Source: Bacteroidetes bacterium UBA7688 (GTDB taxonomy: Bacteria; Bacteroidota; Bacteroidia; Chitinophagales; Chitinophagaceae). From it: a stretch of DNA of 29,540 nucleotides. The notes under the pieces are model-generated. The model did no database searches and was not told where the DNA came from. It saw nothing but the letters and a program-made list of their open reading frames with translations. The stretch covers positions 1 to 29,540 of the forward strand of contig DLGS01000109.1 in assembly GCA_002482815.1 (NCBI GenBank), read 5' to 3'. A program made the position numbers and the translations under genes. Shown in pieces: positions 1 to 7,351 of this stretch (position 1 is its first letter; each line of letters starts with the position of its first letter).

Positions 1-28
1 GCGTGTCTACCAATTTCACCACACCCGC
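1..28 (-). tRNA. tRNA-Leu, 5' end only (cut by window edge)
   Basis: Read on the minus strand, the first 28 bases match the 5' part of a bacterial tRNA-Leu: acceptor strand GCGGGTG, then TG, the D-stem and the D-loop AATTGGTAGACAC typical of leucine tRNAs. The anticodon lies outside the window, so the isoacceptor is unknown. A full promoter sits just upstream on the same strand (47-79). Confidence 0.85.
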
Positions 29-46
29 GTTTCTGTGATTGGGCAG

Positions 47-79
47 CAAAGGTAAATTAATTTCATCCAATTTTGCAAA
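47..79 (-). promoter_or_regulatory. Promoter of tRNA-Leu
   Basis: On the minus strand a -33 TTTG (76-79) and a -7 TACCTTTG (47-54) are separated by 21 bases. This is a full match to the Bacteroidota consensus TTTG-N19-TAnnTTTG. The -7 box ends 18 bases before the tRNA 5' end. Confidence 0.75.
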
Positions 80-119
80 TAAATTTACCGAAATGAAAAT
101 AATGTTTTGTGTAAAAGGG

Positions 120-127
120 TAAATTTG
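120..127 (+). promoter_or_regulatory. -7 promoter box upstream of the OmpR-type regulator
   Basis: TAAATTTG matches TAnnTTTG and lies 18 bases before the ATG at 146. No well-spaced TTTG -33 box is visible, so only the -7 element is supported. Confidence 0.45.
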
Positions 128-145
128 CTTAAATAATTTTTAAAC

Positions 146-871
146 ATGAAGGGCATTGCTAAAACTGCGAACCTGTTGATTGTAGAAGACGAAGAGAATA
201 TCCGCGAAATGTTGCAGTTCAATCTGGAACTTGAAGGATATGAAGTAAGCTGCGCAACCACAGGAGCCCAGGCCGTTAAGATGGTAAAAGCCGAGTATTT
301 CGATTTAGTGATACTGGATATTATGCTCCCTGAAATGGATGGAATAACCGTATGTGAGACTATCCGTACCCAAAATATAGATGTACCTATATTGTTTTTG
401 TCTGCAAGAGATAGCGCTGCAGACCGTATCGAAGGCCTGAAAAAAGGAGGAGACGATTATATGACCAAGCCTTTCAACCTGGAAGAATTGTTGCTGCGGG
501 TCGAGAAACTTATTTCGAAGAACAACAAAATCAAACACGCTACAAATACAATTGGAGACGTTTATGAATTTGCCGGAGGAAAGATTGACTTTGCGGCTCA
601 TGAATGTTTTGATAAGAATGGAACCAGACAGGAATTGAGCAAAAAAGAATCAGCACTATTGAAACTATTAATTGAAAGGGATGGCGAAACAGTATCCCGT
701 GAACATATCCTTCAGGTCGTTTGGGGCTATAATGTATACCCTACCACGAGAACAATTGACAACTTCATCTTAGGGTTCAGAAAGCATTTCGAGGAGGATA
801 GCAGGAACCCTGTTTTCTTCCATTCTATAAGGGGTGTAGGTTATAAATTTACATCTAAAGAAAAAAAATAG
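146..871 (+). CDS. OmpR/PhoB-family response regulator
   Basis: A 241-residue two-domain response regulator. Residues 9-122 are a receiver domain with the acidic pocket E14-D15-E16, phospho-acceptor D58 in the LVILDIMLP strand, S86 as the conserved Thr/Ser, and K108 in TKPF. Residues about 135-237 are a winged-helix DNA-binding domain ending in the family signature RGVGYKF. The length is normal and all key residues are present, so it should be phosphorylatable and bind DNA. No histidine kinase is next to it: the tRNA-Leu is divergent upstream and a small lipoprotein follows. It is therefore an orphan within this window and its partner and targets are unknown. Do not assign PhoP or RprY on this evidence. 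Confidence 0.93.
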   Translation: MKGIAKTANLLIVEDEENIREMLQFNLELEGYEVSCATTGAQAVKMVKAEYFDLVILDIMLPEMDGITVCETIRTQNIDVPILFLSARDSAADRIEGLKKGGDDYMTKPFNLEELLLRVEKLISKNNKIKHATNTIGDVYEFAGGKIDFAAHECFDKNGTRQELSKKESALLKLLIERDGETVSREHILQVVWGYNVYPTTRTIDNFILGFRKHFEEDSRNPVFFHSIRGVGYKFTSKEKK

Positions 872-888
872 GCCTAAGGCTTTTTTCC
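864..888 (+). terminator. Weak hairpin terminator after the OmpR regulator
   Basis: A short GCC-TAA-GGC stem is extended by A-rich/T-rich flanks and followed by TTTTTT. It overlaps the TAG stop codon. The GC stem is only 3 bp, so efficiency is doubtful. Confidence 0.4.
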
Positions 889-940
889 TTCAATATTTTT
901 TTCTACCTTACCGCACTATTTAACATTAAATAAGCATAAA

Positions 941-1261
941 ATGCGTAAAAAGTATTTTCACCTGATTACCATTATATTCACTCTATCTATATTTGCTTGT
1001 AATAAACCTGACGAGGGATTTGAAGATGCAACTGTTGTTGACAGTGGGGATGTAACTGCAGAAGGCTGCGGTTATCTGCTGCAGTTTGAGGATGGAAGAG
1101 AAGAAAAACCTTACCAATTATTAAGTGCCTACCAGCACAATGGAATGCTTGTAAAAGTCAAGTCACATGTTTCTGACGTTTATGATACATGCGGATCTTC
1201 TAAACCCTATTCTTACTATCAACTTATCATAATAGACGACATTAAAAAGCGTCCTCAATAA
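941..1261 (+). CDS. Small putative lipoprotein of unknown function
   Basis: A 106-residue protein with an N-terminal signal (MRKK, then a hydrophobic stretch) ending in a lipobox-like SIFAC with Cys at about residue 20, followed by NKPDEG. It is probably lipidated and exported. The mature part is about 85 residues with two further Cys (the GCGY region and a CGSS region) that could form a disulfide. I recognise no family. It has its own strong terminator at 1283-1319 and is separated from the upstream regulator by a weak hairpin, so it is probably a single-gene unit or a read-through tail of the regulator. It is likely real because of the signal peptide and the well-placed stop and terminator. 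Confidence 0.7.
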   Translation: MRKKYFHLITIIFTLSIFACNKPDEGFEDATVVDSGDVTAEGCGYLLQFEDGREEKPYQLLSAYQHNGMLVKVKSHVSDVYDTCGSSKPYSYYQLIIIDDIKKRPQ

Positions 1262-1282
1262 TACTTTTCATTTAAATTTATC

Positions 1283-1319
1283 AAAAGCACACAAACCCAA
1301 TTTGTGTGCTTTTCTTTTT
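1283..1319 (+). terminator. Rho-independent terminator
   Basis: A perfect 13-bp inverted repeat (1283-1295 with 1301-1313) has a 5-base loop and runs into a T-rich stretch. It ends the small lipoprotein gene. Confidence 0.85.
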
Positions 1320-1405
1320 CAGGAAAAAATCAAAAATTGACATTAATGGATTGCGTTAAGTTTTTAACTAAATTTACGTCAAGTTTTCATTCAATATTTT
1401 CACCT

Positions 1406-4400
1406 ATGAAAAGACTACACCTATTATATTTATTCCTTTTGCTGATGCCATGTTATGTCAGGGGGCAAACCGCCCGCCTGGAATTTGTCCAGAATAAAGG
1501 TCAATGGCAAGGAGACTTTCAGTACAAATCCATCACGGGAACCGGTGATCTTTTCTTACATAGGGACGGTATCACCTACCTGCTGGCCGAGCAAGGCGCA
1601 TGGGATAAGATAGATGCCTACAAACATGGGCATTCTAAAATAGCGCCCAAAATTAATTGTCACGCTTACAAAATGACTTTTGAAAATTGCCTGCCCGCTA
1701 CATTTTCAGAAAGTAAAATACAAAATCATTATTATAATTATTTTCTGGGCAATGACACCGCAAAATGGAAAAGCAATATACACCCTGCTCTGGCTATAGA
1801 TTACGAAGAAATCTATAAAGGTGTTAATCTCCACCTATCTTCAGAAGGCCCAAACTTGAAGTATGACTTTATTGTAGCACCAAATGCAGATCCATCTCAA
1901 ATCAAATTAAAATTTGATGGCGTAGATAAAATTAAAATTAACAAAGAAGGCAGTCTGGTTATTTACACGTCGGTAGGAGAAGTAAAAGAACTAAAACCGG
2001 AAGTTTACCAGTATATCAATGATCAGCAAAAGAAGGTCCCTTGTAAATATGTACTCGAAAATAGCCGGGTAAGTTTTGAGTTCCCAAATGATTATGACCA
2101 TAATAACACCCTTGTGATTGACCCAACAGTAGTATTCTGTACTTTCACCGGCTCCACCGCCGACAACTTTGGCTTCACAGCCACCTACGACGATGCCGGC
2201 AATATGTATACCGGAGGCTTTGTAAGGGATATAGGCTTTCCGGTAAGTGTAGGTGCATTTCAAACTGGTTTTGCAGGAGGTACCACTACCAGTGGTGGAG
2301 GTCTTGTCACAGACATTGGAATAATGAAAATTAACAGCGCCGGAACGGCCAAAGTATATGCAACATATATTGGCGGGTCAGACAATGATCAGCCGCATAG
2401 TATGGTGGTAGACAAAGCGAATAATTTAATAATTTCTGGAAGAACCTATTCTTCCAACTATCCTACAACAATAACAGCATACGACAGAACTTATAATGGC
2501 AATGCCGATCTGGTAGTAACTAAACTAAACCCTGCCGGTACCGGATTGGTAGGCTCTACTTATCTGGGTGGCAGCGCTGACGACGCAGTAAATATTTCAG
2601 CAGATTATAGTGTCTATGGAAGCTCTGCTGTATTAAAGCACAATTATGGTGACGATGCACGGAGCGAAGTAATAATCGACGCAGTAGGGAGCATCTATGT
2701 TGCAGCGGTAACCAGTTCAACCAATTTTCCCACTGTATCACCAATACAGGCAAGCAAATCCGGAGGGCAGGATGCTATTTTAGTAAAAATGGCTTCCGAC
2801 TTAAGTTCTATGACATTCGGAACTTACCTCGGAGGGGCAGGAAACGATGCTGGATATGTGCTAACACTGAACAAAGCAGAAACTTCAATCTTTATGGGAG
2901 GAGGCACCACCAGCAGCGACTTCCCTTCAACCTCAGGAAGCTACCGGCCTTCTTACCTGGGTGGCACTGCGGATGGCTATGTCGTGAAAATATCAAATGG
3001 TCCACTTTATACCTTACAGAGCGGCACGTTCATTGGAGCATCAGGCTATGATCAGGTCTACGGTTTAGCAATTGATGATAATGATGATGTGTATATGATG
3101 GGGCAAACTTTGGGAGGAGGCTTTCCTGTATCGGCAGGTGTGTTTAGCGTTCCCAATTCCAGTCAGTTTGTGGTGAAAATCAATAATACCCTAACTGCCC
3201 CTATTTATTCTACCGTTTATGGCTCGGGCACCTCTACCGAAACAAACATTTCACCTGTAGCTTTCCTGGTAGATACCTGTCAGAATGTTTATATCTCCGG
3301 TTGGGGCGGACCGCTAAATACTGCCGGTGTACCTGGAATAGGTACAACCAATAGCATGCCCATTACCTCGGCCACAGCTATTCAATCCACTACTGATGGT
3401 TTTGACTTTTACTTTATTGTGTTAAATAAGAATGCTACAGCACTGCTATATGGCTCTTACTTTGGCCGCTCTTCTCCTAACTCAGGATTTGGAGAGCACG
3501 TGGATGGAGGAACAAGCCGATTTGACAAGAATGGAATTGTATATCAGGCTATGTGTGGTGGTTGCGGCGGCAGTGCAGGACCAGCATTCCCTACCACTCC
3601 GGGCTCACTTAGCCCTACCAATGGCTCTGACAATTGTAATCTGGCGGCTTTGAAGATATCTTTTGATCTTTCTGCTGTTGTAGCCAAAGCCACGGCTGAC
3701 CCGGCAGCAAAAGGTTGCTCACCTTTTACCGTAAAATTTCTGAATACTTCTAAAAACGCCAAGGACTATTTTTGGGACTTTGTCGATGGAACACCTGTTT
3801 CTACTACCAAGGAACCTACGCATACCTTTTATAAACCGGGAACGTACCAGGTGCGCCTTGTGGTTCACAACCCTGACGCCTGTATTGAATACGACACCTC
3901 GTATGTGGAAATTATTGTTGACAGCAATAGTATTGTTGCAGACTTTACTACCATCAAAATAGATACTTGTATCAGCCCATACAAAGTCAGATTCACCAAT
4001 ACATCAACCTATGGCAAAAGCGGCAGTGCAAGCTTCATCTGGGACTTTGGGGATGGCAGTGGTAAATTTACCGGGGTAACACCTCCAATCCACAACTACG
4101 CTAAAACCGGCACATATCTGATTACTCTAATCATGAATGATCCTTTAGCATGCAACAATCCTGATACGATCAAAAAGACGGTAACGATTGATAATAAGTT
4201 TGTCAAAGCGGTGACAAGCTTGCCAGACAATCTGTGTATCCGTTCCGGAGGTCTACTCTTTACAAATGCGTCCACAAATGCAGTTTCCGTTTGGTGGGAT
4301 TTTGGTGATGGTACAACTTCTACCGACGCCACCCCAACACATATCTATGATACCGGAACATATACCATTACGCTTATCGTTACCAATAGTAATGCCTGCA

Positions 4401-4957
4401 ACAAAAGTGATACATTCCGAAAGAAAATAACTATTAGACCGGGCGCTGAAGCAAATTTTGATTATCAACCCAAAATACCTATTGCCAACGATTCCATTCA
4501 TTATACCAATTTGTCAAAAAATGCAATTACCTATTTGTGGCAATTTGGTGATGGCTCACAAAGCAGGGTTGAACATCCAAGTCATCTGTTCAAAAAAAGC
4601 GGCACTTACAAAACCTGTCTGATAGCCGAGGGGTTTGAAAATTGTAATGATACAATCTGCAAAAATGTAGACGCATTAATTGTACCGCTGCTGGATGTAC
4701 CAACCGCATTTACACCAAATGGAGATGGCATTAATGATATACTTTATGTAAGAGGGGCTGCTATCCAGTCTATGGAATTCACCATTTACAATCGCTGGGG
4801 TCAGGTTGTCTTCCAAACATCTTCTGCAGAGATTGGCTGGGATGGGAAATTTAACGGGAAACCGCAACCTATGGAATCTTATGCATACGTGCTCAACGCA
4901 ACCTTTATAAATGGGGAAACAGACAGTAAAAGAGGAAATATTACCATACTGGAATAA
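1406..4957 (+). CDS. Large secreted SBBP/PKD-repeat protein with type IX (type B) sorting domain
   Basis: About 1183 residues starting at the ATG at 1406. An in-frame ATG at 1304 would put 34 extra residues in front of a clear signal peptide (MKRLHLLYLFLLLMPC...GQ), and it lies inside the upstream terminator. After the signal comes an N-terminal region of the type usual before SBBP repeats (residues about 24-240, with FVQNKGQW). Then follow many beta-propeller SBBP repeats such as STYLGGSADD (about 250-760). Four PKD domains have WDFGDG-like cores near residues 775, 860, 955 and 1038. The C-terminal CHU_C/gliding-type domain starts at about 1098 (FTPNGDGIND, YNRWGQVVF). In this family that C-terminal domain directs export by the type IX system and surface anchoring. 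Likely role: surface adhesin or polymer binding. No catalytic domain is visible. It is flanked by terminators on both sides, so it is a single-gene unit. Confidence 0.88.
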   Translation: MKRLHLLYLFLLLMPCYVRGQTARLEFVQNKGQWQGDFQYKSITGTGDLFLHRDGITYLLAEQGAWDKIDAYKHGHSKIAPKINCHAYKMTFENCLPATFSESKIQNHYYNYFLGNDTAKWKSNIHPALAIDYEEIYKGVNLHLSSEGPNLKYDFIVAPNADPSQIKLKFDGVDKIKINKEGSLVIYTSVGEVKELKPEVYQYINDQQKKVPCKYVLENSRVSFEFPNDYDHNNTLVIDPTVVFCTFTGSTADNFGFTATYDDAGNMYTGGFVRDIGFPVSVGAFQTGFAGGTTTSGGGLVTDIGIMKINSAGTAKVYATYIGGSDNDQPHSMVVDKANNLIISGRTYSSNYPTTITAYDRTYNGNADLVVTKLNPAGTGLVGSTYLGGSADDAVNISADYSVYGSSAVLKHNYGDDARSEVIIDAVGSIYVAAVTSSTNFPTVSPIQASKSGGQDAILVKMASDLSSMTFGTYLGGAGNDAGYVLTLNKAETSIFMGGGTTSSDFPSTSGSYRPSYLGGTADGYVVKISNGPLYTLQSGTFIGASGYDQVYGLAIDDNDDVYMMGQTLGGGFPVSAGVFSVPNSSQFVVKINNTLTAPIYSTVYGSGTSTETNISPVAFLVDTCQNVYISGWGGPLNTAGVPGIGTTNSMPITSATAIQSTTDGFDFYFIVLNKNATALLYGSYFGRSSPNSGFGEHVDGGTSRFDKNGIVYQAMCGGCGGSAGPAFPTTPGSLSPTNGSDNCNLAALKISFDLSAVVAKATADPAAKGCSPFTVKFLNTSKNAKDYFWDFVDGTPVSTTKEPTHTFYKPGTYQVRLVVHNPDACIEYDTSYVEIIVDSNSIVADFTTIKIDTCISPYKVRFTNTSTYGKSGSASFIWDFGDGSGKFTGVTPPIHNYAKTGTYLITLIMNDPLACNNPDTIKKTVTIDNKFVKAVTSLPDNLCIRSGGLLFTNASTNAVSVWWDFGDGTTSTDATPTHIYDTGTYTITLIVTNSNACNKSDTFRKKITIRPGAEANFDYQPKIPIANDSIHYTNLSKNAITYLWQFGDGSQSRVEHPSHLFKKSGTYKTCLIAEGFENCNDTICKNVDALIVPLLDVPTAFTPNGDGINDILYVRGAAIQSMEFTIYNRWGQVVFQTSSAEIGWDGKFNGKPQPMESYAYVLNATFINGETDSKRGNITILE

Positions 4958-4959
4958 CG

Positions 4960-4992
4960 AAAAAAGCCCTTCAAATCCTGAAGGGCTTTTTT
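4960..4992 (+). terminator. Rho-independent terminator
   Basis: A perfect 14-bp inverted repeat (4960-4973 with 4979-4992) has the core AGCCCTTCA/TGAAGGGCT and ends in six T. It starts directly after the stop of the SBBP/PKD gene. Confidence 0.9.
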
Positions 4993-5050
4993 ATTGCAGG
5001 TAAAATATATACCCGCTTAGCAAGAAGTTTTCATTCTCATTTTATTAAAT

Positions 5051-5081
5051 TTTGCCTTTACTCTTTGGTTTACTAATTTCG
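5051..5081 (+). promoter_or_regulatory. Promoter of sucB
   Basis: TTTG (5051-5054) and TAATTTCG (5074-5081) are separated by exactly 19 bases, one mismatch from the Bacteroidota consensus. Transcription would start about 45 bases before the sucB ATG. Confidence 0.6.
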
Positions 5082-5134
5082 TACCCTCAAAGCGTGTGAT
5101 TTTTCAGCAGTAAAAAATATAAGATTTTATTCCA

Positions 5135-6361
5135 ATGATTGAAATAAAAGTGCCTACCGTAGGCGAGTCGATAAGCGAAGTAACTTTAGTACAATGGCTG
5201 AAAGCCGATGGAGCCTGGGTAGAGCGTGACGAATTGCTCTGCGAAATGGAGTCAGAAAAAGCAACTTTTGAATTGAATGCCGAGCAGGCGGGCATCCTGC
5301 ATATTGTAGCCAAGGAAGGCGAAACAATCAACATTGGCGACCTGGCCTGCAAGATAGACGAGACGGCTGCACGCCCTGAAGGCGCTGCCGCCGCACCGGC
5401 CAAAACAGAAAAACCTGCCGAAGCGAAAGCAACACCCGTTGCCGCTGCTGCCCCAAAAGCAGAAGCCTTGCCAGCCGATGTAAAAGCTACACCTGTGGCC
5501 CAGGCAATAATGGCCGACAAAAAAGTAAAACCAAATGAAGTTTCAGGTTCAGGCGTTTCAGGTAAAATCCTTAAAAACGATGTACTTGAAGCTTTAAATA
5601 AACCAGGTATCAAAGGTGGCGCTACAGAAATCAGCCGCACCGATCGTCCGGAAAAAATGAGCAACCTGCGCAAAACTATTTCCCGCAGACTGGTTGAGGC
5701 AAAGAATACAACAGCAATGCTCACCACTTTCAACGAAATAGACATGACCAACATCATGGACATTCGTAAAAAGTATAAAGATGGCTTTAAAGAAACCCAC
5801 GGTGTAAACCTTGGCTTTATGTCCTTCTTTACCAAAGCGGCATGCATTGCCTTGCAGGAATGGCCTGCAGTAAATGCTTACATCGATGGCGATCAGATTA
5901 TCTACCATGAATATTGTGATATTTCTATCGCCGTATCAGCCCCTAAAGGACTGGTAGTGCCGGTAATCCGCAATGCAGAAAGCATGAATATGGCGGAGAT
6001 CGAACAGGCTGTTGTGACACTGGCCAAAAAAGCCCGCGACAATAAATTAAGTATGGAAGAAATGACCGGCGGAACCTTCACCCTGACTAACGGTGGCGTT
6101 TTCGGTTCTTTACTTTCCACTCCTATCATTAATATTCCTCAGGCAGCCATATTGGGCATGCACAAAATACAGGACCGTGCAATGGTGATCGATGGCAAAA
6201 TAGAAATACGCCCGATGATGTACCTGGCACTAAGCTACGACCACCGTATTATTGATGGCCGCGAGTCAGTTGGCTTCCTGGTAAGGGTAAAAGAACTATT
6301 GGAAAACCCTGAGTTGATGTTAATCGGAAAGGATCCGGTAAAAGGTCTTTTGGGTATTTAA
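5135..6361 (+). CDS. sucB: Dihydrolipoyllysine-residue succinyltransferase, E2 of 2-oxoglutarate dehydrogenase
   Basis: A 408-residue E2 with the full family layout. A lipoyl domain (1-76) carries the lipoylated lysine K42 in ESEKA. An Ala/Pro/Lys linker spans about 80-115. The peripheral-subunit binding domain is at about 118-153 (PVAQAI...GSGVSGKILKNDV). The catalytic acyltransferase domain holds the active-site motif H370-x3-D374-G (YDHRIIDGR). The GESISE sequence near the N terminus and the single lipoyl domain point to the succinyltransferase of the citric-acid cycle rather than pyruvate dehydrogenase E2. It transfers succinyl groups to CoA in the cytoplasm. The E1 gene (sucA), commonly next to sucB, is not adjacent here: the upstream neighbour is the SBBP/PKD gene behind its own terminator. 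A good promoter (5051-5081) and terminator (6384-6417) show a single-gene unit. Confidence 0.93.
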   Translation: MIEIKVPTVGESISEVTLVQWLKADGAWVERDELLCEMESEKATFELNAEQAGILHIVAKEGETINIGDLACKIDETAARPEGAAAAPAKTEKPAEAKATPVAAAAPKAEALPADVKATPVAQAIMADKKVKPNEVSGSGVSGKILKNDVLEALNKPGIKGGATEISRTDRPEKMSNLRKTISRRLVEAKNTTAMLTTFNEIDMTNIMDIRKKYKDGFKETHGVNLGFMSFFTKAACIALQEWPAVNAYIDGDQIIYHEYCDISIAVSAPKGLVVPVIRNAESMNMAEIEQAVVTLAKKARDNKLSMEEMTGGTFTLTNGGVFGSLLSTPIINIPQAAILGMHKIQDRAMVIDGKIEIRPMMYLALSYDHRIIDGRESVGFLVRVKELLENPELMLIGKDPVKGLLGI

Positions 6362-6383
6362 TTAACTTCAGATATCATTATGT

Positions 6384-6417
6384 AAAAGCAGCAAACCGAT
6401 TGGTTTGCTGCTTTTTT
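6384..6417 (+). terminator. Rho-independent terminator after sucB
   Basis: A perfect 14-bp stem (6384-6397 with 6402-6415) has a GATT loop and ends in TTTTTT. It lies between convergent genes and, because the left arm starts with AAAA, could work in both directions. Confidence 0.88.
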
Positions 6418-6467
6418 GTGTATATAACAGATAACTTATGCTGATGTTTTGCTGAATTCAATAAAAA

Positions 6468-6959
6468 TTAAAGAGGATTTTCGATATCATCTTTCGACTT
6501 AGGAGCATTCTTTTCCACCACCTTTTCGCAATGCTTCCTTTTTGCTTCGTCAATAGAATGGGTTGCAAAAGAATCGTCTTCCTTTTCCGCCAGGTCGGAG
6601 AGTGCGATGTAAAACTTTTTCAGTTTATCCAGCTCGGCTTCGGTAAGATCTTCAATATCTACCAATCGGTTGCTGGCCCTTTCGCTGGAGGCAATCAGCT
6701 CGTTCAGCTTCAGATGCAAAGCCATCGTGTCTTTATTTTGTGATTGTTGAATGACAAACACCATCAAAAAAGTGATAATGGTTGTACCGGTATTGATAAC
6801 CAGCTGCCAGGTGTCCGAAAAGCCAAACACGGGACCCAAAACAGCCCAGACGATGATAATGGCGAAAGCGATAAGAAAGGCGAAAGGGCTGCCGGTAGCC
6901 CTTGTTACTTTTTTTGAAAACTTATCGAAAAATCCTAAAAGACCTTTTTTGTGCGTCAT
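6468..6959 (-). CDS. Low-affinity iron permease-family small membrane protein
   Basis: A 163-residue protein with a basic N-terminal tail (FDKFSKKVTRATGSPFAF), two transmembrane helices (about 27-48 and 54-71) and a cytoplasmic C-terminal tail of about 90 charged residues. The FxxxAxxVTRxxGSPxAF opening, the W-x5-GP-x-FGFSDTWQLxINTGTTIITFLMVFxIQ core and the QNKDTxALHLKLNELI segment are the hallmark of the family named after fungal low-affinity iron permease Fet4. Transport of iron by the short bacterial members has not been shown as far as I know, so the substrate should be left open. It is convergent with sucB. No partner gene is nearby. Confidence 0.82.
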   Translation of the reverse strand: MTHKKGLLGFFDKFSKKVTRATGSPFAFLIAFAIIIVWAVLGPVFGFSDTWQLVINTGTTIITFLMVFVIQQSQNKDTMALHLKLNELIASSERASNRLVDIEDLTEAELDKLKKFYIALSDLAEKEDDSFATHSIDEAKRKHCEKVVEKNAPKSKDDIENPL

Positions 6960-7266
6960 AACAGTAAGAAGATTGCTGAATTAAGAATAATACAGAAAAT
7001 AAAGTTACACGGAAACACCTAAATGACGACAGATGTGTGAATGATGTAAAGCAGGCAGAAAAAGTAACCAGACAATGACGATGCTGTGATGAATTTCATT
7101 GTCTGGCTACTACTGTTTGTTTTTGTAAAGGCAAAGCCCGTGGATACAATTTCTAAGAATTCTATCGCCAAGTTCAGCTCACAGCATCATTTTGTTTGTC
7201 GTTTATGTAAGATGGATAGAAACATTAATGACAAGGCAAAAGTAGGTTTCTGAAGGATGATGCGCA
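6960..7266. other. Intergenic region with one inverted repeat, no gene seen
   Basis: Between the divergent iron-permease-family gene and the histidine kinase (start 7352) I see no credible coding frame. The stretch holds an imperfect inverted repeat at 7064-7110 and, at its right edge, the palindrome at 7267-7284 described separately. A small RNA cannot be excluded from the sequence alone. Confidence 0.5.
7064..7110. repeat. Imperfect inverted repeat, hairpin-forming
   Basis: Eleven perfect base pairs (7068-7078 CCAGACAATGA with 7096-7106) extend past one mismatch to about 15 bp, with a 17-base loop. No T-tract follows, so it is not a typical terminator. Function unknown. Confidence 0.55.
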
Positions 7267-7284
7267 ATACGATAAATTGCGTAT
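7267..7284. promoter_or_regulatory. Palindromic putative operator upstream of the histidine kinase
   Basis: ATACGATAAATTGCGTAT has half-sites ATACG and CGTAT separated by 8 bases, extended by outer A/T to AATACG-N8-CGTATT. It differs at only 3 of 18 positions from the palindrome at 9071-9088 in front of the paired regulator gene. It lies 30 bases upstream of the -7 box at 7314, a position that fits activation. Inference: binding site of the regulator encoded at 9136-9780. Confidence 0.6.
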
Positions 7285-7313
7285 TCCTGTTCGCTTTTCC
7301 ATTAAACAGATAT

Positions 7314-7321
7314 TATCTTTA
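7314..7321 (+). promoter_or_regulatory. -7 promoter box of the histidine kinase gene
   Basis: TATCTTTA is one mismatch from TAnnTTTG. It lies in a 15-base stretch (7311-7325) that is identical upstream of the subtilase gene (11572-11586). It lies 30 bases before the ATG at 7352. The -33 region lacks a clear TTTG, which would fit an activator-dependent promoter. Confidence 0.5.
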
Positions 7322-7351
7322 CGAAATAAGTCTAATTTTTTGCTATTTCCA

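Noticed and set aside
3432..4501. Several open frames of 60-82 codons within the PKD region on both strands
   Set aside because: They are out-of-frame readings of the repeat-rich SBBP/PKD gene without signals, family matches or spacing of their own.
5104..5847. Long open frame (247 codons) on the minus strand
   Set aside because: It lies antisense to the lipoyl, linker and start of the catalytic domain of sucB. Its Ala/Ser-rich translation is a by-product of the linker codons and matches no family I recognise.
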